This document shows, piece by piece, positions 5,787 through 12,559 of a stretch of DNA of 17,551 nt. Source of the DNA: Oscillospiraceae bacterium (lineage in GTDB: Bacteria; Bacillota_A; Clostridia; Oscillospirales; Oscillospiraceae); assembly GCA_017381835.1 (NCBI GenBank), contig JAFOBK010000212.1:1-17551 (forward strand), read 5' to 3'. Within the stretch, counting starts at the first letter, position 1. Every line of letters begins with the position of its first letter. The position numbers and the translations under genes are program-made. A model generated the notes under the pieces. That model was not told the DNA's origin. It saw only the letters and a program-made list of their open reading frames with translations, and did no database searches.

Positions 5787-6497
5787 TTAGTCGGGCAGCA
5801 GGTTCTTGGTGCTGTAGCGGGGGTAGACATTGTAGGGCTTGAAGCCTTCTGCGTAAGCCACGCCGCACTGATAGCCGCGATACTTGGAGCAGGTGCGAAC
5901 CATATCCGCAAAGTCGATATTGTCATGCTCACGCATCCACTTCAGCTGGGACACATGGCACTCCAAAGCCTGCAGCTTGATATCAATCTGATTGGTAATA
6001 TCCACATAATGGGTGGGCTGGAAGTTAACGCCTGCCAGGGTGTCCATGAAGAAAGTAGGGATAAAGCTGGTGTAAGCTTCAAACTTTCTGGGACGGTGGT
6101 TCAGGCCGGAGCAGAACGCGCCGTTGGTGGCAATGATGCTGGTCTCGGTATGATCCAGCATATAGTCGTCGGGATTATGGGTGATCATCACATCAGGGCG
6201 AACAAAACGCACCACATCGGCCATGGCATCCATGACCTCCAGGTTGTGGCTGTTGATCTCCAGATCGGGAACATCCAGATTGAAGACCTGCTTTGCGCCG
6301 ATGATCTTGCCGGCTTCCTCAGCTTCCTTGGTACGGATAACCCGCAGTTCCTCAGGCTCAATGATCACATGGCCCAGGCAGCCATTGGCAACATGGCACA
6401 TGTAGACTTCCGCACCCTGCTCAACATACTTACGCAGAGTACCGGAGCAAGCGATCTCCAGATCATCGGGATGACAGCCAACTGCTAAAACCTTCAT
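5787..6497 (-). CDS. PIG-L family zinc-dependent deacetylase
   Basis: This 236-residue protein matches the LmbE/PIG-L fold. MKVLAVGCHPDDLEIACSGTL at the N terminus contains the metal-binding HPDD (9-12), and THNPDDYMLDHTETS (106-120) carries the second histidine cluster (H107, D115, H116). There is no signal peptide, so it acts in the cytoplasm. Family members remove N-acetyl groups from GlcNAc-containing substrates such as GlcNAc-inositol or diacetylchitobiose; the substrate here is unknown. The start has AGGAGG 9 bp upstream. It is divergent from the CBM9-like gene, with 86 bp between them. In this window a deacetylase would fit release of a free amino sugar before the NagB-like and aminotransferase steps, but that link is inferred. 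Confidence 0.88.
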   Translation of the reverse strand: MKVLAVGCHPDDLEIACSGTLRKYVEQGAEVYMCHVANGCLGHVIIEPEELRVIRTKEAEEAGKIIGAKQVFNLDVPDLEINSHNLEVMDAMADVVRFVRPDVMITHNPDDYMLDHTETSIIATNGAFCSGLNHRPRKFEAYTSFIPTFFMDTLAGVNFQPTHYVDITNQIDIKLQALECHVSQLKWMREHDNIDFADMVRTCSKYRGYQCGVAYAEGFKPYNVYPRYSTKNLLPD

Positions 6498-6523
6498 AAT
6501 TCATTTCCTCCTACTAATCTATA

Positions 6524-6552
6524 TTTACAAAAAATAAAAACAAAGTTATAAT
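6524..6552 (+). promoter_or_regulatory. Sigma-A promoter of the CBM9-like gene
   Basis: TTTACA (6524-6529) and a perfect TATAAT (6547-6552) are spaced by 17 bp, 31 bp before the ATG. A GGGAGGG ribosome binding site follows. The PIG-L gene must have its own leftward promoter in the same 86-bp gap, but no clear one is seen. Confidence 0.75.
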
Positions 6553-6583
6553 GAACTCATAAATCACCTCGGGAGGGATTATT

Positions 6584-7186
6584 ATGAGACAGTATACCAT
6601 CAAGAAAGTAACCGGCCAGATCGATTGGGCCGAAATCCCCGCATTGGATGTGGACAACTATCTGTGGTGCGAGAAGCTGGATATCAAGATGAAGTCCCAG
6701 ATCTGTTACTCTGAAGCAGGTCTGCATGTCCATCTGCGGGCATGGGAAAAGGACATTCGGGCAGAACTGACCGATCCCATGAGCATGGTCTGCGAGGACA
6801 GCTGTATGGAATTCTTCTTCCGTCCCATGGAGGGAGATCTGCGCTACTTCAACCTGGAAATCAACCCCAACGGTCAGATGTACATCGGCTTCGGCCACAA
6901 TATGGGCGACCTGATCCGCCTGGCGCTGCAGGATGAGCAGGCTATGCTGCAGAAAAAGTGGAACTACACCGAAGACGGTTGGGAAGTCTTCTACACCTTC
7001 CCCGTAGAGGTCATCCGAGTGTTCTTCCCCGGCTATGAACTCAAGTCCGGCATGAAGATCTATGCCAACTCCTACAAGTGCGGCGATGAAACCGTAAAGC
7101 CCCATTTCATTGCCTGGAATCCCGTGGATGTGGCAGTCCCCAGCTTCCATGAGCCGGAGCATTTCGGTCTTATGACCCTGGAATGA
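6584..7186 (+). CDS. Carbohydrate-binding family 9-like protein, cytoplasmic
   Basis: The protein has 200 residues and appears to be one CBM9-like beta-sandwich. Supporting segments are IDWAEIPALDVDNYLW near the N terminus, GLHVHLRAWEKDIRAE, SCMEFFFRPMEGDLRYFNLEINPNGQ (about 73-98), the aromatic-rich GWEVFYTFPVEVIRVFF, and the closing FHEPEHFGLMTLE, which is typical of stand-alone CBM9-like proteins. No signal peptide or lipobox is present, unlike xylanase-linked CBM9 modules, so it should be intracellular. Its ligand and role are unknown; a glycan-sensing or chaperone role, or an uncharacterised enzyme, cannot be excluded. It is monocistronic between its own promoter and a terminator at 7235-7272, and its 3' end overlaps the convergent ROK gene by 17 bp. 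Confidence 0.75.
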   Translation: MRQYTIKKVTGQIDWAEIPALDVDNYLWCEKLDIKMKSQICYSEAGLHVHLRAWEKDIRAELTDPMSMVCEDSCMEFFFRPMEGDLRYFNLEINPNGQMYIGFGHNMGDLIRLALQDEQAMLQKKWNYTEDGWEVFYTFPVEVIRVFFPGYELKSGMKIYANSYKCGDETVKPHFIAWNPVDVAVPSFHEPEHFGLMTLE

Positions 7187-8393
7187 TCTGCGTATCCTCC
7201 AAAGAGATCTCCAACAGAAAACGTCCCGATAAGTGTGCCGCGCCCAGTACATGGGTGTCGGCACTTTTTTTTGCAAGCTGCAAAGATATCGGCCGGTGGT
7301 ACATATGATGCAGATGATGCTGCAGCATCTTCTCGATCAGCTTGTGGCCCTGGTGGACAGCGCCGCCCAGGATGATTACATCCGGCGCCAGCAGCGCGGA
7401 TATATTCACAATTGCCGCCGCCCAGGCCTTGGTAGTCTTGTTCAGCAGGCTGTAAACATCCAAATCAAATTCCGCCGCAGCCTTTTCCAAGAGGGTCAGA
7501 GACAGAGCCTCCTCCCCCTGCTTTTCCAGCAGGCGCTGCAATTCCGGCGCCAGGCCCCGATCCAGCAGATTTTTTGCCTCACGAAACACCGCGCTCAGAC
7601 CCGCTTCCCGCTCCAAAGCACCCTGATTCCGGGAATCTCCCCAGCGTTCCGTTTCCGCCCGGATCACCATATCACCGATTTCACCGGCCAGGCAATTCCG
7701 GTCCTCATAGAGCTGACCTCCCAGGACAATACCGGCACCGATGCCGCAATCGCCGGTCACATCCATATAGACCAGGTTCTCCATCTGACCGTCATTTTGC
7801 AGATAAGCACCCATGGCGCTGAGACGGGCGGCATTATAAACAAAACAGGGAAGGCCCAGTTTTTCCTGAACCAATTCCGCCAGATTCACATTTTCAAAGT
7901 AAGGAAAGTTGGGAATACGGCTGATGACGCCGCTGCTCATATCCGCAAGGCCGGGAATGGCCAGGCTCACCGTCAGCACACAGCCGGAGCTGCGCTTTTT
8001 CTCCAGCATTACTTTTTGGAGGGTTTCCAGTTTCTCCAGGAAATCCTCCACTTTCATTTGGGAATTGGCCTCCAGCACATGGCGGGCAACCACTTTTCCT
8101 CTCAAATCCAGCAGATAACCCCGCAGGCTGTCACCATCCAGGCAGCAGTACATGCAGTGGGCATAGGCACCGTTGATGCTGAACACATCCGGCCGACGAC
8201 CCACTTCCGCCGCCTCTTTTCGGCGCTGCACGATCAGCTTTTTGCTCTTGAGCAAGGTAAGGCCACGGCTGATTGTGGCAACGCTCAGACCCGTCTGCTC
8301 CGCCAAATACGCAGCGGTGGCTTCACCGGCATCATCCAGGGCATACAGCAACATCAACAAATTCCGCTGTTTGGTATTACCGTTTTCCATCAT
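7170..8393 (-). CDS. ROK-family transcriptional repressor (NagC/XylR type), kinase motif degenerate
   Basis: This 407-residue regulator has an N-terminal winged helix (about 10-62; GLSVATISRGLTLLKSKKLI) followed by an ROK actin-like domain. DVTGDCGIGAGIVLGGQLY and the AGEIGDMVI stretch are ROK signatures, and DVIILGGAVHQG is the C-terminal nucleotide-fold segment. In active ROK kinases the base is the Asp of an NDA motif; here the matching stretch is VYNAARLSAMGAYL, with Ala in that place. The CxCGxxGCxE zinc motif is replaced by RWGDSRNQGALERE. A ligand sensor without kinase activity is therefore expected. The first of two adjacent ATGs (8393) is 10 bases from a GGAGG site and is preferred. 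It is divergent from the NagB-like operon and probably represses it in the absence of a sugar effector. Confidence 0.9.
   Translation of the reverse strand: MMENGNTKQRNLLMLLYALDDAGEATAAYLAEQTGLSVATISRGLTLLKSKKLIVQRRKEAAEVGRRPDVFSINGAYAHCMYCCLDGDSLRGYLLDLRGKVVARHVLEANSQMKVEDFLEKLETLQKVMLEKKRSSGCVLTVSLAIPGLADMSSGVISRIPNFPYFENVNLAELVQEKLGLPCFVYNAARLSAMGAYLQNDGQMENLVYMDVTGDCGIGAGIVLGGQLYEDRNCLAGEIGDMVIRAETERWGDSRNQGALEREAGLSAVFREAKNLLDRGLAPELQRLLEKQGEEALSLTLLEKAAAEFDLDVYSLLNKTTKAWAAAIVNISALLAPDVIILGGAVHQGHKLIEKMLQHHLHHMYHRPISLQLAKKSADTHVLGAAHLSGRFLLEISLEDTQIIPGS
7235..7272 (+). terminator. Terminator of the CBM9-like gene, inside the ROK coding region
   Basis: GTGCCG (7235-7240) pairs with CGGCAC (7259-7264). 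An inner CCCA/TGGG helix extends it with one bulge, and eight T follow (7265-7272). It lies 48 bp past the CBM9-like stop, so the sequence serves as rightward terminator and as ROK codons on the other strand. Confidence 0.8.
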
Positions 8394-8427
8394 CCCGCGT
8401 CATCCTCCACCCTTCGTACTTACTTAT

Positions 8428-8456
8428 ATTATTGCTGTTTGCGAATACGAAATCAA
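8428..8456 (-). promoter_or_regulatory. Candidate promoter of the ROK gene
   Basis: On the minus strand TTGATT (8456-8451) is followed after 17 bp by AATAAT (8433-8428), 34 bp before the ATG. Confidence 0.45.
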
Positions 8457-8506
8457 CACTTTTTTTCACCGCTCCATTTTCCCCGTTTTTCCAACTTTTT
8501 GAGATT

Positions 8507-8531
8507 AGTTTTTAAACTCCCCGGTTTAAAC
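8507..8531. promoter_or_regulatory. Candidate ROK operator cluster
   Basis: AGTTT-TT-AAACT (8507-8518, preceded by TT) and the palindrome GTTTAAAC (8524-8531) lie between the two divergent promoters. ROK XylR-type operators have TTAGTTT/AAACTAA arms, so the first is a fair match to half of that. The assignment is inferred. Confidence 0.35.
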
Positions 8532-8588
8532 GCATCCGCCCGCATTTTTCATCAGTTTTGTTTCATTTTCTTCCGTTTTGTCACCTTT

Positions 8589-8641
8589 AACAGTTTATAT
8601 TATCTGTTTTTGTGCAGAAAACCAATCTTTGCATTTTGCAA
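8589..8641. promoter_or_regulatory. Two further inverted repeats upstream of the NagB-like promoter
   Basis: AACAG-N10-CTGTT (8589-8608) and TTGCA-TTT-TGCAA (8629-8641) lie just upstream of the -35 box at 8651. Either could bind the ROK regulator or a global factor. Apart from the promoters and the 8507-8531 palindromes, nothing else is recognised in the 344-bp gap 8394-8737. Confidence 0.3.
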
Positions 8642-8650
8642 GAATATCCG

Positions 8651-8679
8651 TTGACTTGATTTTTCACCTATGGTAATCT
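8651..8679 (+). promoter_or_regulatory. Sigma-A promoter (extended -10) of the NagB-like operon
   Basis: TTGACT (8651-8656) and TAATCT (8674-8679) are separated by 17 bp, with TGG directly before the -10 box as in extended -10 promoters. AGGAGG (8723-8728) precedes the ATG at 8738. Confidence 0.7.
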
Positions 8680-8737
8680 GTAATTGGAATATAAGGGCCG
8701 GTATCGTCTGCCCTGAATTTTAAGGAGGAAATGATTT

Positions 8738-9688
8738 ATGAATATGCTGGATACTTTGAAGGGTTCCTATTTCTCTCAGATTCTGCCCGAGGGTTGGGAC
8801 ATTGCCAAGATTCTGGAGTGCGTCTCCAACGATCCCGAAACCGCTTGCGACCGTCAGGACTTCTGGCACGAGGGTTTCACTCCCGTTAAGTGCACCAATC
8901 TGGAAGAGTTCGGCGCTTACATGGGCTTTGAGATCGCAATGCAGATCAAGCAGACCAAGGAAGAAGGCCGCAAGCTGATCCTGATCCTGCCCGTTGGCCC
9001 CATGGGTATGTACAAGTGGGCTGTTTACTTCCTGAAGCAGCTGAATATCGACTGTAAGCATGTTTACGGCTTCAACATGGACGAGTGGGCTGACGCTGAC
9101 GGCAACACCCTGCCCGGCTCCGACCCCGCAGCCTTCCAGAATGCTATGACCGAAGCTTTCTACGGCCCCCTGGGTGAGCTGACCGTTCCCGAGGATCAGA
9201 GAAACTTCGCTACCAAGGAAAACCTGCCCACTTATATGAGTAAGATCGAAGCTCTGAAGGCAGAGGGCGCAAAGCAGGTCATGGTTTACGGTATCGGCCG
9301 TATGTGCCACATCGCTTTCTGGGAGCCCCACTTCGCAACTGAGTACGCTACCGAAGAAGAGTGGCTGGAAGCTTCCCACCGCATCGGCGCTAACCTGCAT
9401 CCTTTCACCATTGAGCAGAACGCCATCACCTCTTTCCGTTCTTCCTGGCCTCTGATCCCCTGCTTCGCTAACACCATCGGCCCCAAGATCATCTTCGGTT
9501 CCGATTACTGCATCGGCGGCGCTGACGGCGTTCTGTCCCGCGGCATGCAGTGGCAGGGCATGAGCTTCTGGATGACTCTGCGCCACGGCCCCACCAAGGC
9601 TATCACCTCCTCCCGTATCCCCACCATGCCCGGTAAGCTGTTCTTCATGGAAGAGCTGGCTGGCCCTCTGTGCCCCGATACCAACTAA
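8738..9688 (+). CDS. Diverged NagB-like (glucosamine-6-phosphate deaminase/isomerase superfamily) protein
   Basis: This 316-residue protein belongs to the NagB/RpiA-type fold. LPVGPMGMY (84-92) aligns with the NagB phosphate loop. GFNMDEWADADG (111-122) keeps FNMDE with the base Asp (D115), and GSDPAAFQNAMTEAFY follows as in NagB. VYGIGRMCHIAFWEP (183-197) matches GVGNDGHIAFNEP, keeping His (H191) and Glu (E196). NagB Asp141 is replaced by Met (M189) and the following Gly by Cys. The protein is about 50 residues longer than E. coli NagB, mostly at the N terminus. It probably isomerises or deaminates a phosphorylated sugar other than ordinary glucosamine-6-phosphate. It is the first gene of an operon with a Gfo/Idh oxidoreductase (27 bp downstream) and a DegT aminotransferase. 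Superfamily is confident; the reaction is uncertain. Confidence 0.82.
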   Translation: MNMLDTLKGSYFSQILPEGWDIAKILECVSNDPETACDRQDFWHEGFTPVKCTNLEEFGAYMGFEIAMQIKQTKEEGRKLILILPVGPMGMYKWAVYFLKQLNIDCKHVYGFNMDEWADADGNTLPGSDPAAFQNAMTEAFYGPLGELTVPEDQRNFATKENLPTYMSKIEALKAEGAKQVMVYGIGRMCHIAFWEPHFATEYATEEEWLEASHRIGANLHPFTIEQNAITSFRSSWPLIPCFANTIGPKIIFGSDYCIGGADGVLSRGMQWQGMSFWMTLRHGPTKAITSSRIPTMPGKLFFMEELAGPLCPDTN

Positions 9689-9715
9689 TTCATTCTTCCC
9701 AAGGAGGAAACTGAT

Positions 9716-10762
9716 ATGGCTCAGAAAGTACGCTGGGGCGTTATCGGCGCCGGCGGTATCGCTGATCGCCGCACCATTCCCGGCATGATGCTGTGCGACA
9801 ACGCAGAGCTGGTTGCTGTGATGGAAATTAATATGGAGCTGGCTGAGAAGTGCCGCGCCAAATGGGGCTGCAAGAAGGCCTACGACAGCGAAGCTGCGCT
9901 GCTGGCTGACCCCGAAGTGGATGCTGTCTATATCGCCTCTCCCGTGTTCCTGCACGCAAAGCAGGCTATGGCAGCTGCTGATGCAGGCAAGCACATCCTG
10001 ATTGAAAAGCCTTTGGCCATGACCGCCGAAGAAGGTCAAAAGGTTGTGGACTACTGCAAGGAAAAGGGTGTTCTGATCGCCGCAGGCCTCATGATGCGCT
10101 TCGGTGCTTATGTGCAGGCTATGAAGAAGGCTGTTGCTGAAGGCAAGATCGGCAAGCCCGTCTCCGGCTATGCCCAGTTCACCTGCTGGTATCCTGATAT
10201 GCCCGGCAACTGGCGCCAGAGCAAGAAAAACGGCGGCGGCGGTTCCATGATGGACATGGGTGTGCACTGTATCGACCTGATGCAGTACATCCTGGGCACC
10301 AAGGTCAAGGATGTGGCAGCCTTCCACGACACCCTCACCTTTAATTATGAGGTTGAGGACTCTTCCACCGTGCTGCTGCGGATGGAGAACGGCGCCCAGT
10401 GCGTTGTCCAGTCCAACTTTAATATCCCCGATGACGCTGCCAAGTGGCGCATCGAGCTGTTCGGCGACCAGGGCCGTCTGATCGGTGACACCGTCATCGG
10501 CCAGGTAGACGGCGGAAGCCTGGATGCTATGTTCCTGGGTGAGCAGGGTGCCTACGATGCCCAGCAGGACAAGAAGGACGGAGCGCGCTCCGCTATCGAA
10601 GTGGAATTCGGCAATATGTATGCCCGGGAAGTGGCAAGCTTCTCCAATTCCATTCTGACCGGTGCTCCTCTGGAAGTTCCTGCAGAGGAAGCTGTCCAGG
10701 TCCAGCGGGTCATGGAGGCGGCTTACCGCTCCAATGACGAAGCACGCACAATCAAACTGTAA
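9716..10762 (+). CDS. Gfo/Idh/MocA family NAD(P)-dependent oxidoreductase
   Basis: The protein is 348 residues, the usual family length. The N-terminal Rossmann fold begins WGVIGAGGIADRRTIPG (GxGxxA type, 8-24). ASPVFLHAKQA (74-84) and IEKPLAM (96-102) carry the conserved EKP lysine (K98). The C-terminal substrate domain has GGGGSMMDMGVHCIDLM (173-189), with Asp and His of the catalytic region. Family members oxidise or reduce a sugar or cyclitol hydroxyl, often at C3 or C1 of a hexose, or on an inositol. AAGGAGGAA gives a strong start. It lies between the NagB-like and DegT genes, with a 13-bp gap to the latter. A dehydrogenase-aminotransferase pair normally interconverts a hydroxyl and an amine through a keto intermediate; direction here is unknown. 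Confidence 0.92.
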   Translation: MAQKVRWGVIGAGGIADRRTIPGMMLCDNAELVAVMEINMELAEKCRAKWGCKKAYDSEAALLADPEVDAVYIASPVFLHAKQAMAAADAGKHILIEKPLAMTAEEGQKVVDYCKEKGVLIAAGLMMRFGAYVQAMKKAVAEGKIGKPVSGYAQFTCWYPDMPGNWRQSKKNGGGGSMMDMGVHCIDLMQYILGTKVKDVAAFHDTLTFNYEVEDSSTVLLRMENGAQCVVQSNFNIPDDAAKWRIELFGDQGRLIGDTVIGQVDGGSLDAMFLGEQGAYDAQQDKKDGARSAIEVEFGNMYAREVASFSNSILTGAPLEVPAEEAVQVQRVMEAAYRSNDEARTIKL

Positions 10763-10775
10763 TGAGGTAATAACT

Positions 10776-12092
10776 ATGGCAAAGAAGAAAGCTTCTGACT
10801 TTAGATACAACACCGGTGAGACCAAGGTCCCCTGGGCTGCTGTTGGTGAAAACTACAATGCCGAGGACCTGATGGCCATCGTAAAGTTCATGATGAAGGG
10901 CGAAGGCGAAGACTATGACGCAGCTGTGAAGGCTGTGGAAAATGCCGTCTACGCTCTGGATAAGGTCTCCGAGCCCCCCGCAAAGCTGAGCCTGGACGCT
11001 CAGGTTGCCAAGGCCGAGGAGATGTGCGACGAATTCCTGGGCACCGAAGGCTGCCTGTTCGTCACCAACTGCACCGCAGGCTTCGAGATCGCTTCCAAGT
11101 ATGCCAACCTGAAGCCCGGCGATGAAGTCATCGTTCCCGCTATCACCTTCGCAGCTACCATGGCATATCCTCTGTCCATCGGCTGCAAGATCGTCTTCGC
11201 TGACGTGGATCCCAAGACTCTGAACATGGATCCTAAGGACGTTGCCAAGAAGATCACGGGCCGGACCAAGATGATCGTTCCCGTCCATATCGGCGGCTAT
11301 CCCGTCGACATGGATCCCATTATGGAACTGGCCGCTAAGCATGACATCATCGTTCTGGAAGACGGCGCTCACGCATTCGGCGGTGAGTACAAGGGCAAGA
11401 AGCTGGGTACCATCGGTCACTTCGGCGCATTCTCCTTCCACGAAGTCAAGAACATGACCTCCTTCGGCGAAGGCGGCATTCTGACTACCACCATCGAGGA
11501 CTTCCGCGCTGATATGAAGCGCGCCCGCTTCCTGGGTGCTGACTTCTCCAAGAAGATCAAGAACTGGCTGTACGATGTCTGCGCTATCCCCGGTAAGGAC
11601 GGCAGCTCCTTCGTAGCTACCAACTTCTCCACCACCGAGATTCAGGGCCTGGGTCTGCAGCTGCAGCTGAGCCGCTACGAGGAGATTCTGGAAGCCCGCC
11701 GCCAGGCTGCTGCTTACCTGACTGAGCGTCTGAGCGGCTGTGATGCCATCCAGCCTCAGGATCTGGGCAATGACGAGATCAAGCCCACCTTCCATCTGTA
11801 CAGCGTTGTCATCGACCCCGATAAGGCCGGTGCTGACGTTCAGGTCTTCAAGAAGAAGCTGGCTCAGAAGGGCGTCACCGAAATCGCTCACTTCGGTCCT
11901 CTGTACCGCTTCGAGGTTCTGAAGGGTCTGGGTTACAATGAAGAAGAGATCGCAGCTTCCTGCCCCGTTACCGAGGAAGTCTTCGACCGCCGCTTCACCC
12001 ACTTCCCCATCTATGGCCTGACCAAGGAGCAGCTGGACTACATGGCAGATGCCATCCTGGAGTCCATCGACGAGATGCAGAAGGGCATCTAA
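10776..12092 (+). CDS. DegT/DnrJ/EryC1/StrS-family PLP-dependent sugar aminotransferase
   Basis: This 438-residue fold-type I aminotransferase is slightly longer than the typical 370-400, with an extended N terminus (about 1-70). FVTNCTAGFEIA (95-106) is the PLP phosphate cup. GDEVIVPAITFAATM (115-129) and VPVHIGGYPVDMD (168-180) are family signatures. VLEDGAHAFGGEYKGKKLGTIG (193-214) carries D196, which pairs with the pyridine nitrogen. FGAFSFHEVKNMTSFGEGG (216-234) carries the internal-aldimine lysine K225. The start at 10776 was chosen over an in-frame ATG at 10662 because the latter lies deep inside the preceding gene and encodes no family sequence. The ribosome binding site GAGGT is modest, suggesting coupling to the Gfo/Idh gene 13 bp upstream. 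It moves an amino group between glutamate-type donors and a keto sugar or ketocyclitol; substrate and direction are unknown. Confidence 0.9.
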   Translation: MAKKKASDFRYNTGETKVPWAAVGENYNAEDLMAIVKFMMKGEGEDYDAAVKAVENAVYALDKVSEPPAKLSLDAQVAKAEEMCDEFLGTEGCLFVTNCTAGFEIASKYANLKPGDEVIVPAITFAATMAYPLSIGCKIVFADVDPKTLNMDPKDVAKKITGRTKMIVPVHIGGYPVDMDPIMELAAKHDIIVLEDGAHAFGGEYKGKKLGTIGHFGAFSFHEVKNMTSFGEGGILTTTIEDFRADMKRARFLGADFSKKIKNWLYDVCAIPGKDGSSFVATNFSTTEIQGLGLQLQLSRYEEILEARRQAAAYLTERLSGCDAIQPQDLGNDEIKPTFHLYSVVIDPDKAGADVQVFKKKLAQKGVTEIAHFGPLYRFEVLKGLGYNEEEIAASCPVTEEVFDRRFTHFPIYGLTKEQLDYMADAILESIDEMQKGI

Positions 12093-12108
12093 TCCAATCG
12101 CAAATAAT

Positions 12109-12140
12109 AGCCCGGTGGTTTCCCACCGGGCTTTCATTTT
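12109..12140 (+). terminator. Terminator of the NagB-like/Gfo-Idh/DegT operon
   Basis: A 10-bp stem AGCCCGGTGG (12109-12118) and CCACCGGGCT (12123-12132) has a TTTC loop and is followed by TTCATTTT, 17 bp past the DegT stop codon. Confidence 0.88.
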
Positions 12141-12147
12141 ATGTGGA

Positions 12148-12187
12148 ACGGATTGCCACGCCAGTGTTCGCACTGGCTCGCAATGAC
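12148..12187. repeat. Short palindromic element with CCAGTG/CACTGG hairpin
   Basis: GGATTGCCACG...CGCAATGAC flanks the hairpin CCAGTG-TTCG-CACTGG. GATTGCCACG/CGCAATGAC pieces recur, from memory, between genes of gut Clostridia. No coding potential is seen. Confidence 0.5.
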
Positions 12188-12197
12188 GTGCTAAACC

Positions 12198-12285
12198 AAT
12201 ACTGCCGCAGAATCGATACCGAGCGGGTATGGGAACTGACGATTACTTCTGCACCGTGCACGCACTGTCAGCGGCCACCGGCCGC
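12198..12285 (+). repeat. 88-bp direct repeat, copy 1
   Basis: It matches 12410-12497 at 84 of 88 positions by eye, from AATACTGCCGCAG to GCGGCC...GGCCGC, at an offset of 212 bp. It ends in a GCGGCC-ACC-GGCCGC hairpin. Confidence 0.85.
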
Positions 12286-12409
12286 CGAATTTCATACGCA
12301 GAGCGGAAGCTAGCGACCGAATCGGGTGACACCCAAAGGTCTTATTTTACCACCGGCCTACCAGTCCCGCGTTTGTCGGCGGCCACTGGCCGCAATAATA
12401 CGCCAAGCT
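12286..12409. other. Spacer between the 88-bp repeats with a third hairpin fragment
   Basis: There is no gene-like sequence. GTCGGCGGCCACTGGCCGCAA (12375-12395) repeats the end of the 88-bp unit and contains the hairpin GCGGCCA-C-TGGCCGC. The rest of the spacer shows nothing recognisable. Confidence 0.6.
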
Positions 12410-12497
12410 AATACTGCCGCAGAATCGATACCGAGCGGGTATGGGCACTAACGATTACTTCTGCACCGTGCACGCACTGTCGGCGGCCACTGGCCGC
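12410..12497 (+). repeat. 88-bp direct repeat, copy 2
   Basis: This is the partner of 12198-12285 with four base differences; two of them sit in the terminal hairpin region, which here pairs more perfectly (GCGGCCA-C-TGGCCGC). It abuts the A run of the binding-protein terminator. Confidence 0.85.
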
Positions 12498-12526
12498 AAA
12501 AAAAGAGGAGCCCGAAGGCTCCTCTT
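12498..12526 (-). terminator. Terminator of the binding-protein gene
   Basis: A 10-bp stem AAGAGGAGCC (12503-12512) and GGCTCCTCTT (12517-12526) encloses a CGAA loop. The A run 12498-12504 forms the U tract on the minus strand. Confidence 0.88.
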
Positions 12527-12559
12527 AATTTTGTGTGAATTCTAAGTTCTACTTACGAA

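Noticed and set aside
8720..10825. A 701-codon open frame on the minus strand under the NagB-like and Gfo/Idh genes
   Set aside because: It is antisense to two clearly recognised genes, reads as His/Gln/Leu/Val-rich low-similarity protein, and is kept open by the codon bias of the real genes.
10776..12092. Assignment of the DegT protein as NtdA (kanosamine synthesis)
   Set aside because: The length is close and a Gfo/Idh gene is adjacent, but the sequence around the PLP lysine and the N-terminal region do not resemble what I recall of NtdA, and no NtdB-like phosphatase is present.
12229..12411. Small plus-strand frame in the 88-bp repeat region
   Set aside because: It lies within and between direct repeats, has no ribosome binding site, and has no recognisable protein sequence.
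12198..12497. Possible CRISPR array or tandem gene
   Set aside because: There are only two long copies, with one unequal spacer and no cas genes; the unit is 88 bp and ends in a palindrome, unlike CRISPR repeats.
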